Assembly: GCA_046732895.1 (NCBI GenBank)
Contig: JBKPNZ010000006.1
Location: forward strand, 1 to 54,462
Direction of reading: 5' to 3'
Source: JBKPNZ01 sp046732895
Lineage (GTDB): Bacteria > Actinomycetota > Thermoleophilia > Solirubrobacterales > 70-9
DNA length: 54,462 bases
Position 1 is the first letter of the stretch. Each line of letters opens with the position of its first letter. A model generated the notes under the pieces. That model searched no databases, was not told the origin of the DNA, and worked only from the letters and a program-made list of their open reading frames with translations. Position numbers and translations under genes: made by a program. Of the stretch, positions 1 through 10,344 are shown in pieces.

Positions 1-68
1 GCGCGGCGGCGCTCGCGCTCGGCGGCGGCCGGGTCCTCGTGGCTGAAGGGGTCACGCCAGTCGTTCAC
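1..68 (-). CDS. mltG: MltG-like endolytic transglycosylase, N-terminal tip only
   Basis: Only the first 22 codons lie in the window. From a GTG at 68 the minus strand reads MNDWRDPFSHEDPAAAERER and stays open to the edge. This Trp-Arg-Asp-Pro-Phe opening followed by an Arg/Glu-rich cytoplasmic stretch resembles the start of actinobacterial MltG, a membrane-anchored enzyme that cleaves nascent peptidoglycan glycan strands. The position directly after ruvX, on the same strand, is where mltG normally sits in actinobacteria. The catalytic domain is outside the window, so the call rests on the short N-terminus and gene order. Confidence 0.5.
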   Translation of the reverse strand, partial: MNDWRDPFSHEDPAAAERERRR

Positions 69-152
69 GGCGGCCCCGGTGAGGTGGCCGCCCGATGGCC
101 CGCGTGCGCCCGGGGCGGTCGAGGGCGCAGCAGGGCGGTGCCGACGGAGCGC

Positions 153-173
153 CCGCATGGTGACTCCATGCGG
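153..173. terminator. Perfect hairpin between ruvX and mltG
   Basis: CCGCATGG, loop TGACT, CCATGCGG: an 8-bp perfect stem with a 5-nt loop in the 175-bp gap after ruvX. No T-run follows on either strand, so it is a weak or processing-type terminator at best. Nothing else was recognised in 69-243. Confidence 0.35.
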
Positions 174-243
174 ACGACTCCGGAGGTGCCGCATCCGCGA
201 CGGCCATTCGGCCGCAACCGGGTGTGCGGGGGCTGTCGGCCGG

Positions 244-639
244 TCACCTGGTCCCCGCCTGGCGATGCGCCAGGTAACTCTCGAGCAGGTGTGCAGCGGC
301 GAGGGCATCCTGCGGTGCGGTCGCCCCAGCCTGCCGCGAGTCCTCGGCGAGCCTGGTGGTCAACCGCTCGTCGTAGGTCTCCACGGGCACGGTCAGTACC
401 TCGGCGAGCGCGTCCCGAAACCTCCGGACGACCGCTGCCTGACCGCCTTCCTCCCCATCGAGCGACACCGGGACGCCGACCACGACGAGCTCCGCGGCTT
501 CGTCTCGCACGAGGCTCGCAAACGCCTGTGGCTCCGGCGGCTCGACGACGGTCAGCGGCCGGACGATGGTCTCGGTCGGGTCGCAGATAGCGCAGCCTGC
601 GCGCGCCTCACCGTGGTCGATCGCCAGGACCCTCAACAC
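244..639 (-). CDS. ruvX: RuvX/YqgF family Holliday junction resolvase-like nuclease
   Basis: A 131-aa RNase H-fold protein of the RuvX/YqgF family, implicated in pre-16S rRNA 5'-end processing and Holliday-junction-like substrates. The first acidic residue is in LAIDHGEARAG near the N-terminus. DERLTTRLAE lies mid-protein, and the C-terminal PQDALAAAHLLESYL carries the last conserved Asp. I chose the GTG at 639, which follows the alaS stop by 7 nt; a longer upstream reading would lie inside alaS in another frame. The alaS-ruvX-mltG order on one strand is the standard actinobacterial arrangement and implies cotranscription. The length is typical of the family. Confidence 0.9.
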   Translation of the reverse strand: MLRVLAIDHGEARAGCAICDPTETIVRPLTVVEPPEPQAFASLVRDEAAELVVVGVPVSLDGEEGGQAAVVRRFRDALAEVLTVPVETYDERLTTRLAEDSRQAGATAPQDALAAAHLLESYLAHRQAGTR

Positions 640-646
640 GTCGCTC

Positions 647-3265
647 CTAGTTCTTGAGCGCGCGCTCGATGGCCGCACGCGCGCTCTCGAGGGCGTCGTC
701 AAGGCGCTCGGGATCGCGCCCGCCCGCCTGCGCGAAGTCGTCCCGGCCGCCGCCGCCCCCGCCGACGATCTCCGCAGCCTCGCGCACGACGGCGGCCGCC
801 GAGAGTCCCTTCTCGACGGCGGCGTCGGCGAAGTTGGCGACGATCGCGACGCGTCCGTTGCCCGTACCGCCCACGACCACCGCGGCATCGCCGAGCTTGC
901 TCCGAACGCGCGCGGCGAGCTCCTGCAGCGCCCGCTGATCGGCGAGCTCGCTGCGAGCGGCGACGACCTTGATCCCGCCCCGCTCCACCGCGGAGCCGGC
1001 TAGGGCCTGGGCCTCCTCGCCCGCCTCGCGCCGACTCGTCTCCTTCGCGACCTGCTCGAGCTCGGCCAGGCGCTCGGCGGCACGACGGGCGGCGCCGAGG
1101 GGATCGCGCGGCGAGCCGAGCAGCGCGCCGGCCTCGGTAAGAGTCTGGACGCGATCGCGGAACCAGTCGATCGCCGCGGGTCCCGTGAGGGCCTCGATCC
1201 GCCGCACGTTGGCCGCGCTCGAGCCTTCGGAGACGATCTTGAAGATGCCGACCTCGGCGGTGTTCGCAACGTGGGTACCGCCGCAGAGCTCCCGGGAGAC
1301 CCCGGCGACCTCGACGACTCGCACCCAGTCGCCGTACTTCTCGCCGAAGAGGGCCATCGCGCCGAGGGCCTCGGCCTCGCTGCGCTCCATCTCGAGTGGG
1401 CGCACGGGTCGGGAGGCCTTGACCCATTCGTTCACACGGTCCTCGATCGCCGTCACGTCCTCGGCGCCCAGAGGCGCGCCGTGGGTGAAGTCGAAGCGCA
1501 GCTTGTCGGGCCGGACCGCCGAGCCGGCCTGGCGCGCGTGCGTGCCGAGGCGCTCCCGCAGGGCGGCGTGGAGCAGGTGCGTCGCGGTGTGGTTGCGCAT
1601 GGTGGCGTGGCGGGCGCCGTGGTCGACCTCCGCCTCCACGCGGATGCCGGGCTCCAGTGCGTTGCCGGCGAGCCGAATGGCCTGGTCGTCGCCGACCCGG
1701 TAGACGTCCTGGACCTGGGCCTCCCCGCCCTCCCAGCGCACAAGGCCCGAATCGGCCACCTGGCCGCCCCCCTCCGCGTAGAAGGGGCTCTCCTCGAGCT
1801 TGGTGAGCAGCGATCCCTCACCGTCCAGCGGCTGGGCGGCGGTGACCGTCGTCTCGGCGCGCAGCGCCTCGTAGCCCACGAACTCGCTGGGCGGGGCGGC
1901 CGTCGTGAAGGCGATCACGGCCTCGTGACGATCCTCGACCTCGGGCTCGGAGCCCATCCGCGCGCGCTGGCGCTGCTTCTCCATGAGGACCTCGAAGCCC
2001 TCGTCGTCGACGGAGAGGCCCTCCTCAGCGAGGAGCTCCTTGGTGAGGTCGTAGGGGAAGCCGTAGGTGTCGTGGAGCTTGAACGCCTCCCCGGCATCGA
2101 CCCAGGAGGTGCCGGATGACTTGGCGTCGGCGATGAGGCGCTCGAGCAGCTCGGTGCCGCGGTCGAGCGTGCGGCCGAAGCTCTCCTCCTCGTCGGCGAT
2201 CCACCGCTCGATCGCGGAGCGCTCGGCGGCCAGCGCCGGGTAGGCCGGCGACATCAGCTCGATCACGCGATCGGCGAACTGACCGAGCGAGGGCGACTCG
2301 AGTCCGAGCACCCGCCCCTGCTGGATCGCCCGGCGCAGGACACGGCGCAGCACGTAGCCCCTGTCCTCGTTCGAGGGAACGACGCCGTCAGCGATCAGGT
2401 TGACGGCACCACGAATGTGGTCGGCGATGATCCGCATCGCCCGTGTGGCCTTGGGATCGGACCCGTACTTGGCACCTGAGCGCTCCTCCGCGAGCTCAAT
2501 CAGCGGCCGGTAGCCGTCGGTGTCGAATACGGACTCGACGCCCTGAAGCACGACCGCCATGCGCTCGAGGCCCATCCCCGTGTCGATGTTGTTCCGCGGG
2601 AGCGGCGTGAGCGAGCCGTCCTCGTGGAGCTCATAGCTCATGAAGACGTGGTTCCAGTACTCGAGGAAGCGATCCGTGTCGTCGCCTGGGAGGTCGGCCT
2701 CCCCACCGAACTCGGTGCCGCGGTCGAGGTACATCTCGGCGCACGGGCCACACGGGCCGGTCGAGCCCGCCTGCCAGAAGTTCTCCGAGCGCGGCAGCCG
2801 GATGATGCGCTCCTCAGGGACGCCGTTGGCCTTCCAGATGTCGATCGCCTCCTGGTCCGGGCCGAGGCCGAGCTCCTCGTCGCCGCCGAAGACGCTCACC
2901 CAAATGTCCTCCGGCGCGAAGCCGAAGACGTCGATCGAGAGCTCCAGGCCCCACGCGATCGACTCCTCCTTGAAGTAATCCCCGAAACTCCAGTTGCCGA
3001 GCATCTCGAAGAACGTGAGATGCCGCAGCGTGTTCCCGACCTGCTCGATGTCGGGGGTGCGGAAGCATTTCTGGCAGTCGGTGACGCGCTGACTGGGGGG
3101 TTGCGCGTCGCCCCGGAAGTAGGGCTTGAAGGGCTGCATGCCGGCGATCGTGAGCAGGGTCGAAGTGTCGTCCGGTGCCGGGACGAGCGATGCCGACGGC
3201 ACGCGCAGGTGGCCGCGCTCCTCGAAGAACGACAGGTAGCTCTCGCGGATCTCGTCCGTCCTCAT
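647..3265 (-). CDS. alaS: Alanyl-tRNA synthetase
   Basis: Class II synthetase of 872 aa that charges tRNA-Ala and edits Ser/Gly mischarges. The N-terminal catalytic core carries FFEMLGNWSFGDYF and the GMGLERMA motif 3 region. The tRNA-recognition middle is followed by the editing domain with HTATHLL (HxxxH) and the distal CGGTH zinc site. A Gly-rich C-terminal C-Ala domain ends the protein. ATG at 3265 is preferred to the in-frame TTG one codon earlier; AGGTG lies just upstream. All editing metal ligands are present, so the enzyme looks fully functional. ruvX follows 7 nt downstream. Confidence 0.97.
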   Translation of the reverse strand: MRTDEIRESYLSFFEERGHLRVPSASLVPAPDDTSTLLTIAGMQPFKPYFRGDAQPPSQRVTDCQKCFRTPDIEQVGNTLRHLTFFEMLGNWSFGDYFKEESIAWGLELSIDVFGFAPEDIWVSVFGGDEELGLGPDQEAIDIWKANGVPEERIIRLPRSENFWQAGSTGPCGPCAEMYLDRGTEFGGEADLPGDDTDRFLEYWNHVFMSYELHEDGSLTPLPRNNIDTGMGLERMAVVLQGVESVFDTDGYRPLIELAEERSGAKYGSDPKATRAMRIIADHIRGAVNLIADGVVPSNEDRGYVLRRVLRRAIQQGRVLGLESPSLGQFADRVIELMSPAYPALAAERSAIERWIADEEESFGRTLDRGTELLERLIADAKSSGTSWVDAGEAFKLHDTYGFPYDLTKELLAEEGLSVDDEGFEVLMEKQRQRARMGSEPEVEDRHEAVIAFTTAAPPSEFVGYEALRAETTVTAAQPLDGEGSLLTKLEESPFYAEGGGQVADSGLVRWEGGEAQVQDVYRVGDDQAIRLAGNALEPGIRVEAEVDHGARHATMRNHTATHLLHAALRERLGTHARQAGSAVRPDKLRFDFTHGAPLGAEDVTAIEDRVNEWVKASRPVRPLEMERSEAEALGAMALFGEKYGDWVRVVEVAGVSRELCGGTHVANTAEVGIFKIVSEGSSAANVRRIEALTGPAAIDWFRDRVQTLTEAGALLGSPRDPLGAARRAAERLAELEQVAKETSRREAGEEAQALAGSAVERGGIKVVAARSELADQRALQELAARVRSKLGDAAVVVGGTGNGRVAIVANFADAAVEKGLSAAAVVREAAEIVGGGGGGRDDFAQAGGRDPERLDDALESARAAIERALKN

Positions 3266-3276
3266 CAATCACCTGC

Positions 3277-3320
3277 GGCGGCTACGCCGCCTGACATGCT
3301 GGTTTCGGGGCTGAGGCCCC
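3277..3320 (-). promoter_or_regulatory. Two small hairpins in the alaS leader
   Basis: Read on the minus strand, the alaS leader contains GGGGC-CTCA-GCCCC (3307-3320) and then GGCGGC-GTA-GCCGCC (3277-3291). The second ends a few bases before the AGGTG ribosome site and could limit ribosome access. No T-box architecture is visible. The regulatory role is inference. Confidence 0.35.
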
Positions 3321-3381
3321 TCACTTGAATATCTGATCGTAAGGGCGGACGGCCCGTCGGCGTTCGGGCGCTCGGACGCCC

Positions 3382-4827
3382 TCAGGCGGCGATCGTCGCC
3401 TCGCCGACGACGAGCTCGCCATCCATCAGGCAGGCGCTCTGGCCGGGCGCAACGCCGTAGGCGGGCTCGTCCAGTTCGAGCTCGAGCGTGGCGTGGCTTC
3501 CGGGCGCCACGTCGGGGAGCGCGCACCGAAGCGGCTTCGCGTGGTAGCGGAGCTTCACGCGGTCGACGCGGCCCCCCGGCCGGTAGAGGCTCGCCTCGCG
3601 GACCTTGACGGTCGTGGTCGCGAGCTCGTCCCGTTCACCCACGACGACACGGTTCGTGTCGCTGTCGGTAGCCAGCACGTAGAGCGGCCGAGGCGCGGCC
3701 ACCCCGATTCCCCGGCGCTGCCCGACCGTGAAGTTGTGGTGCCCCGAGTGCTCCCCGAGCTCGCGTCCACGGCGGTCGACGATCGCGCCGCGGCGCTCGC
3801 GAAGGCGCGCATGGCGTGCCAGGAACGCCCGCTTGCCCTGTCCGGCGAGGAAACAGAGGTCCTGGCTCTCGCGCTTCTGCGCGACGGGCAGGCCGGCCCG
3901 TGCCGCGATCGCCCGGACCTCAGGCTTCGTCAGGTCGGCGAGCGGGAAGCGCAGCCGCGCCAGCGATTCCGGCGCCAACGCCGAGAGCATGTAGGTCTGG
4001 TCCTTTGCGGCGTCGGTGGCGGCGGTCAGCAGCGGTCCCTCGCCGTCGTCCGCCACGCGGGCGTAGTGGCCGGTGGCCAGCGCGGCGGCGCCGAGGCGGT
4101 CGGCGAGCTCGATCATCGCGTCGATTCGAACCGCGCCGTTGCAGCGCACGCAGGGGTTGGGTGTGCGCCCCTGCGAGTAGCCCTCGAGGAACTCGCCGAC
4201 GACGGTGGTCCGGAAGGCGTCCTCGAGATCGAGCGTCAGGTGCGGCAGGCCGATCGAGTGGGCGAGCCCGCGAGCGCCGAGCACCGCCTGGGGCGAGCAG
4301 CAGCTCTTGGCACCGTCGGTGTGCTGGTCGGCCCACAGCTTCAGGGTCACGGCGACGACATCCGCGCCGCGCTCGCGCTCGCGAACGGCGGCGACGGCGG
4401 AGTCGACACCGCCGCTAAGGGCGACCAGGACCCGCTCGCCGTTGCCGGGCGGCGGCGCGAGCATGGCCTGCGAGGAGGCCGCGGTGGCCAGCGCTCGGTG
4501 GAGCGCATCGGCGGCGAGCTCGGCGGCATGGAGACCCTGCGGGCTGAGGCCGCCGAGGGTCTCGGAAACCTCCCGCGAGCCGATGCGCGCCGCCTCGAGC
4601 ACCGGCTCGTCGTCGACGAGCTCCGCCACGGCCGCGCCGGCCGCCTGCGAGGCGGCGCAGCCCTCGGCGTCGAACGTCACCTCATGCACCCGGCCGCCGG
4701 CAAGGCCGAGCGAGATCCGGACGAGATCTCCGCAGGCAGCGCCTCCGGCGGCGCCGCTGAAGGCGCCGTCGGGGGCCGCTCCCCGGCGGGAGCGATCGCG
4801 CAGATAGCTCTCGAACAGCTCGCTCAT
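3382..4827 (-). CDS. mnmA: IscU/NifU-like domain fused to tRNA 2-thiouridylase MnmA
   Basis: Fusion of 481 aa. Residues ~1-120 match the IscU/NifU N-terminal scaffold: ACGDLVRISL (Cys32), FDAEGCAAS (Cys57) and LGGLSPQGLHAAELA, where the conserved His is kept (His100) but the third scaffold Cys is Ala101. Residues ~130-481 are MnmA, which makes 2-thiouridine at U34 of Glu, Gln and Lys tRNAs. The PP-loop is SGGVDS (138-143). SCCS is at 175-178, the catalytic NPCVRCN has Cys226 and Cys229, and the second catalytic Cys325 is in SQDLCF. The CxxC-plus-Cys pattern is of the type proposed to hold a [4Fe-4S] cluster in some tRNA thiolases. Ordinary MnmA is about 360-380 aa, so the extra N-terminus is a real appended domain. 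It lies upstream of alaS on the same strand. Confidence 0.93.
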   Translation of the reverse strand: MSELFESYLRDRSRRGAAPDGAFSGAAGGAACGDLVRISLGLAGGRVHEVTFDAEGCAASQAAGAAVAELVDDEPVLEAARIGSREVSETLGGLSPQGLHAAELAADALHRALATAASSQAMLAPPPGNGERVLVALSGGVDSAVAAVRERERGADVVAVTLKLWADQHTDGAKSCCSPQAVLGARGLAHSIGLPHLTLDLEDAFRTTVVGEFLEGYSQGRTPNPCVRCNGAVRIDAMIELADRLGAAALATGHYARVADDGEGPLLTAATDAAKDQTYMLSALAPESLARLRFPLADLTKPEVRAIAARAGLPVAQKRESQDLCFLAGQGKRAFLARHARLRERRGAIVDRRGRELGEHSGHHNFTVGQRRGIGVAAPRPLYVLATDSDTNRVVVGERDELATTTVKVREASLYRPGGRVDRVKLRYHAKPLRCALPDVAPGSHATLELELDEPAYGVAPGQSACLMDGELVVGEATIAA

Positions 4828-4882
4828 GCCGAAGCACCCGCCCTGCGGACGGAGCGCGATTCAAGGGTAGAGCGGGCGCGCG

Positions 4883-5575
4883 CTACTTGGGGTAGTACGG
4901 CAGCTGCTTGCCGTCGTACTCGGCGTCCTCGACCGCCTGGACCGTGCTCTGCGGGCTCCGGTAGCCGTAGGCGACGGTCGCGGTGGGAAGGTCACCCTTG
5001 CTGAGTCTCTTGGGGCTCAGCACGACGAGGGCCGGCGCGCGGTCGAGGTCCACGCCCGAGGTGATCCGCGAATACTTCGACACGTTCAGAGTGTTGGTGG
5101 TGAAGACGGCCGTGTTCGGACGCGACCGGACCTTCGCCGCGCTGGCACGCAGGGTCTGGTCCTCGATCCCGCGCTTCTTGCTGACAAGCAGGACCACGGT
5201 GTCGCCGCGACCGTAGGCGTCGACGACCTCCTTCGGCAGGCCTGGACCCGCCTCGAAGCCGCTTGCCGGCACGGCCGGGGCGGCCCCGCTCGCGTCGGGC
5301 ACGGCGGCAGCGTCAGGCGTCGACCCGGTCACATCCGGAGTCGTGCCGGCGGCTCCGGCGGCGTCCGCAGGCGCGGTTGGCGCCGCGGCTGCGTCAGCTC
5401 CGGTCGCCGATGCGTCTGCCGGAGCCGGTGTCGTCGTCGCGGCATCGGTCGACGCGGTATCGGACGAGCTGCCACCGCCCATCACGCGTGTCAGCAGCAG
5501 GAATCCGACGACCACGGCCAGGATGCCGATCAGCACGACCTGGAAGACCGGGTTGTCGTTGAGCGACTGTCTCAC
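4883..5575 (-). CDS. Membrane-anchored protein with a possible thioredoxin-like domain
   Basis: A 230-aa protein starting at GTG. One transmembrane segment lies near residues 11-29 (FQVVLIGILAVVVGFLLL). It is followed by a low-complexity Ala/Pro/Thr/Asp linker to about residue 110 and a C-terminal folded domain of about 110 aa. That domain runs GDTVVLLVSKKRGIEDQTLR, then VFTTNTLNVSKYSRI, then APALVVLSPKRL. The strand-helix order and the APALVV segment, placed where a thioredoxin cis-Pro would be, suggest a degenerate thioredoxin fold. There is no CxxC, so it is unlikely to be a disulfide oxidoreductase. It lies 33 nt downstream of the 6S RNA terminator. Function is unknown. Confidence 0.7.
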   Translation of the reverse strand: MRQSLNDNPVFQVVLIGILAVVVGFLLLTRVMGGGSSSDTASTDAATTTPAPADASATGADAAAAPTAPADAAGAAGTTPDVTGSTPDAAAVPDASGAAPAVPASGFEAGPGLPKEVVDAYGRGDTVVLLVSKKRGIEDQTLRASAAKVRSRPNTAVFTTNTLNVSKYSRITSGVDLDRAPALVVLSPKRLSKGDLPTATVAYGYRSPQSTVQAVEDAEYDGKQLPYYPK

Positions 5576-5607
5576 GCCAGACCCCCATCAACCAAAGGCC
5601 TGGGCGC

Positions 5608-5768
5608 AAAAAAAGGCTCCAGTCTGCCGGTGTCGCTCGGCCTGAGAACCTGAGTAAACAGGTGGGTGTCTACCGCGAGACCGACCAGCGGCAACGCGGA
5701 AATCGACTCCCAAGCCGATTGTGTTGGCTCACAATTGGAGCGACTGTCGAACAGACTCGAGCCTTGGC
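5608..5768 (-). ncRNA. ssrS: 6S RNA (RNA polymerase-binding regulator)
   Basis: The transcript folds as one long hairpin. GGCTCGAGTCTG near the 5' end (about 5763) pairs with CAGACTGGAGCC at the 3' end, and GTCGCTC pairs with GAGCGAC. Inside, the 5' arm has a hairpin ATTGTG-AGCCAA-CACAAT. The 3' arm has the 6S-like CACCCACCTG followed by the hairpin ACCTG-TTTACT-CAGGT. A terminal stem is built on CCGCG/CGCGG. The closing stem runs directly into seven T residues (5608-5614 on the complement), so the RNA carries its own terminator. A closing stem, a central bubble with a hairpin on the 3' side and an apical stem are the 6S architecture. Ends are approximate. Confidence 0.8.
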
Positions 5769-5859
5769 TCACCATAGCAATCACCTCTTAGCTCGACAGA
5801 AGGCGCCGAACGCTTGAGCCCTGCGGTCGCTGACCAGCGCCGGCGGGCGCCGCGACTGC

Positions 5860-6774
5860 TCAGGAAGGCGACCTGCGAGCGGGGGCGAAACTCGCGAAGT
5901 ACGCGCCGAGACCGATGATGAGAAGCACGATCGGCCAGCCCAGGAGCGTCCCGTCGGGGCTATCCGGGTGAGCGAGATCGAGGCCGACGATCGCGATGAA
6001 GAAGACGAGGCCGAGCGCCCCGGCGTAGACCGGTCCCCGCACCCCGCCCCCGGCGCCGTAGAGCACCGCGACGAGCGAGACCACGAGCAGCTCGAGGCTC
6101 CAGAAGAAGCTCGCGTCGGCGTGCGGGATCGTGACGAAGGGGTTCTGCCCGGACAGGGCCAGGACGCTGATGGCGCCGGCGCCAGCGGCCGCAAGCGTCG
6201 CGCCCGTGACCAGTTCGGCGCTGCGTCCAGGCGCGAGCAGAGCGAGCCCAGCCAGGCCGATTGCCGCGACGATGAGCAGCCAGCGCAGGGTGCTGATGTG
6301 GTCGGCGAGGCCGCCGGAGACGATCTCGTCCCACAGGGCGAGCCAGGCGACGATCAGCGAGAGCGACGCGATGAAGAGGGCGTAGCGCACCCGCCCGAAC
6401 ACCCCTGCGTAGAGGCTCTTGGCAGCGGTCAGGGCGAAGATCCAGGCGACGTTGATCGAGTTCCCCGAGTCGCCGGGGCTGCCGATCCAGTCCACCAGCT
6501 GCCCCAGCGCGAACGGCAGGAAGATCAGCCCGAGGACGACGCAGACGGTCTGCCAGGGTGAGGCCTCCGCCCCACGTGGCGAGAGGAGGCCGGCCGCGAG
6601 CAGCAGGACGCAGGGGATCGCGAAGCACAGGAAGATCGCACCCGCCCCCCACTCATCGCCGAAGACGTCGGCATTGTCGCGCCGCAGGGCAACGACGAAG
6701 AACCCGATTCCGATGAACAGGGCGGCCAGCGACCGCAGGACGGGACTTCGATCCGAAGCGAAGAGACTGCGCAT
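5860..6774 (-). CDS. Polytopic membrane protein of unknown function
   Basis: A 304-aa protein with roughly nine hydrophobic helices spread over its length. Examples are SLAALFIGIGFFVVAL, IFLCFAIPCVLLLAAGLL, WLLIVAAIGLAGLALLA and GWPIVLLIIGLGAYFASF. No transporter signature or catalytic motif was recognised, and the soluble loops are short. It lies between aspS and the 6S RNA on the same strand; the 85-nt gap to 6S contains no gene. I would call it only a conserved-looking integral membrane protein. Confidence 0.7.
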   Translation of the reverse strand: MRSLFASDRSPVLRSLAALFIGIGFFVVALRRDNADVFGDEWGAGAIFLCFAIPCVLLLAAGLLSPRGAEASPWQTVCVVLGLIFLPFALGQLVDWIGSPGDSGNSINVAWIFALTAAKSLYAGVFGRVRYALFIASLSLIVAWLALWDEIVSGGLADHISTLRWLLIVAAIGLAGLALLAPGRSAELVTGATLAAAGAGAISVLALSGQNPFVTIPHADASFFWSLELLVVSLVAVLYGAGGGVRGPVYAGALGLVFFIAIVGLDLAHPDSPDGTLLGWPIVLLIIGLGAYFASFAPARRSPS

Positions 6775-6812
6775 GCGCGCATCATCGGTGGACCTTCGGA
6801 CGCGTTTTGCCG

Positions 6813-8599
<1,787 letters not shown>

Positions 8600-8603
<4 letters not shown>

Positions 8604-9829
8604 CGAAGCTCCTCCGCCACCCGTCCGAGGTCGACTTCACGCTGCTCGCCGGTCGCCATGTCGCGGAGCTGAGCGGCGCCGTCGTCCGCGAGGATCACGG
8701 CGTGACGGGCCCCGAGGCGGTCGGCGTGCCGCATCTGGCCCTTCATCGCCCGGCCTGCGAGGTCAAGGTCGGCCCGCAGGCCGGCGCGGCGCAGGTCGGT
8801 GGCCAGGGTCAGGGCGCGACGCGACTGCGACGGCTCCGCCGCGATGAAGACGTCGATCGCCGCCTCGCTTTCCGCCTCATCCAGCGCCAGCACGATGCGC
8901 TCGACGCCGGCAGCCCATCCAACCGCGGGGGTCGGCGGCCCCCCGAGCAGCTCCATCAGGCCGTCGTAGCGCCCGCCGCCGCCGACCTCGGACTGGCCGT
9001 CGAGCTGCTCGCACTCGAAGGAGAAGACGGTGCGCGTGTAGTAGTCGAGCCCTCGGACCAGGGTGGGATCGAGCTGGTAGCTGACGCCAGCCTGATCGAG
9101 GCCGCCTCGCACCTCGTCGAAATGCTGGGCGTCCTCGCCCTCGAGGCGCTGGAGCATGGTGGGCGCCTCCTCCATGACCTGGCGGGTTCCCGCGTCCTTC
9201 GAATCGAATGCTCGGAGCGGGTTCTCGTCGATGCGCTCGCGGACGTCGGGCGCGATCTCCGCCTCGTGCGAGCGCAGATAGGCGACGAGCTCGTCGCGAT
9301 AGGCGGCGCGGGCGTCGAGCGAGCCGAGGCTCGAGAGCTTCAGGCGCAGGGCCGGCACTCCCAGGCCGCGCAGGAGCTCGTCGAGCAGGATGATCACCTC
9401 GGCGTCGACCAGCGGCGAGTCCGAGCCGATCGCCTCGGCCCCGAGCTGCGTGAACTGGCGGTAGCGCCCGGCCTGCGGGCGCTCGTGGCGGAAGTAGGGC
9501 CCGAGATACCAGAGCTTCACCGGCTGGGCCAGCGTCTGCATGCCGCGCTCCAGATAGGCGCGGCAGATCGGCGCCGTGCCCTCGGGACGCAGGGTCAGGC
9601 TGCGCCCGCCCTGATCCTCGAACGTGAACATCTCCTTCCGGACGATGTCGGTGCTCGCTCCCACACCTCGGGAGAAGAGCTCGGTGTCCTCGAAGGCCGG
9701 GGTCTCGATCCGGCCGTAGCCGGCGCGCTCGAGCACCTCGGCGGTCGCGTGCGCGACCCGCAGCCGAGGCGGTGTGTCGGCGGGCAGCACGTCGAACGTG
9801 CCGCGCGGGGCCTGATAGCGAGCGGCCAT
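8600..9829 (-). CDS. hisS: Histidyl-tRNA synthetase
   Basis: Class II synthetase of 409 aa. Motif 1 region is PAFEDTELFSRGVG. Motif 2 is FTFEDQGGRSLTLRPEGTAP with CRAYLE following. The histidine-specific motif appears as LVRGLDYYTRTVF, and motif 3 as AVGWAAGVERIVLAL. A C-terminal anticodon-binding domain ends at EVDLGRVAEELR. It forms a two-gene unit with aspS through a 4-bp overlap. The ATG at 9829 lies 8 nt after a TAGAGT box, consistent with a leaderless transcript, and it is divergent from the SRPBCC gene at 9902. Confidence 0.97.
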
Positions 9830-9837
9830 GGGCAGCG

Positions 9838-9843
9838 ACTCTA
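9838..9843 (-). promoter_or_regulatory. Putative -10 box (TAGAGT) of leaderless hisS
   Basis: TAGAGT ends 8 nt before the hisS ATG. It matches the TANNNT -10 pattern and places transcription initiation at or next to the start codon. Confidence 0.5.
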
Positions 9844-9887
9844 AAGCGCCGCGAAGCGCGGAGATGCCACGGCGCGGATTCCCGGGA

Positions 9888-9893
9888 TAGGCT
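9888..9893 (+). promoter_or_regulatory. Putative -10 box (TAGGCT) of the leaderless SRPBCC gene
   Basis: TAGGCT ends 8 nt before the GTG at 9902. It is divergent from the hisS box, so the two start regions share about 70 bp. Confidence 0.5.
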
Positions 9894-9901
9894 CACCGAG
9901 C

Positions 9902-10336
9902 GTGCGGATCGAGGAGACGTTCTTCGTGGACCGGCCGCCCGAGGCGGTCTTCGATTACCTGACCAACCCGGCGACCGTGGCCGAGTGGCAGACCTCCAAG
10001 ACCTACGTCGAGCAGCTCACCGACGGGCAGCCCGGGCTCGGAACCCGCGTCCGCGAACGGACCAAGCCCCCAAAGGGCAAGGAGTTCGAGCAGGTCGTCG
10101 AGTTCACGGAGTTCGAGCGTCCGCGACGCGTCCGCGTGCACGTGGTCGAGGGGCCATATCCGATCGACGGAACCTGGTCGTTCGCCCCCGAGGGCGACGG
10201 CACGCGGGTGGAGTTCCTCGCCGAGGGTGAACTGCCTGGGGCGATGCGCGTCGTCGGGCCGCTGATGAAACGGCTCGTGGCCCGCCAGTTCGCGGGCTAC
10301 CACGAAAACCTCCGGCGCAGCGTGGAGGGCGGCTGA
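9902..10336 (+). CDS. SRPBCC (START-like) family protein
   Basis: A 144-aa protein with the helix-grip layout of SRPBCC proteins. It opens RIEETFFVDRPPEAVFDYL, with the typical FDYLTNPATVAEW segment. Alternating strands follow (RVRVHVVEGPYPIDGTWSF) and a long C-terminal helix (LMKRLVARQFAGYHENLRR) closes the ligand cavity. Family members bind hydrophobic ligands or act as cyclases or stress proteins; the specific ligand cannot be read from sequence. The GTG at 9902 was chosen because a TAGGCT box lies 8 nt upstream and no Shine-Dalgarno sequence is present. It is convergent with the next gene. Confidence 0.85.
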   Translation: MRIEETFFVDRPPEAVFDYLTNPATVAEWQTSKTYVEQLTDGQPGLGTRVRERTKPPKGKEFEQVVEFTEFERPRRVRVHVVEGPYPIDGTWSFAPEGDGTRVEFLAEGELPGAMRVVGPLMKRLVARQFAGYHENLRRSVEGG

Positions 10337-10344
10337 GTCCGAGT

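Noticed and set aside
5572..5784. 70-codon minus-strand frame over the 6S region
   Set aside because: The region has strong RNA pairing and a U-run terminator, with no protein-like character.
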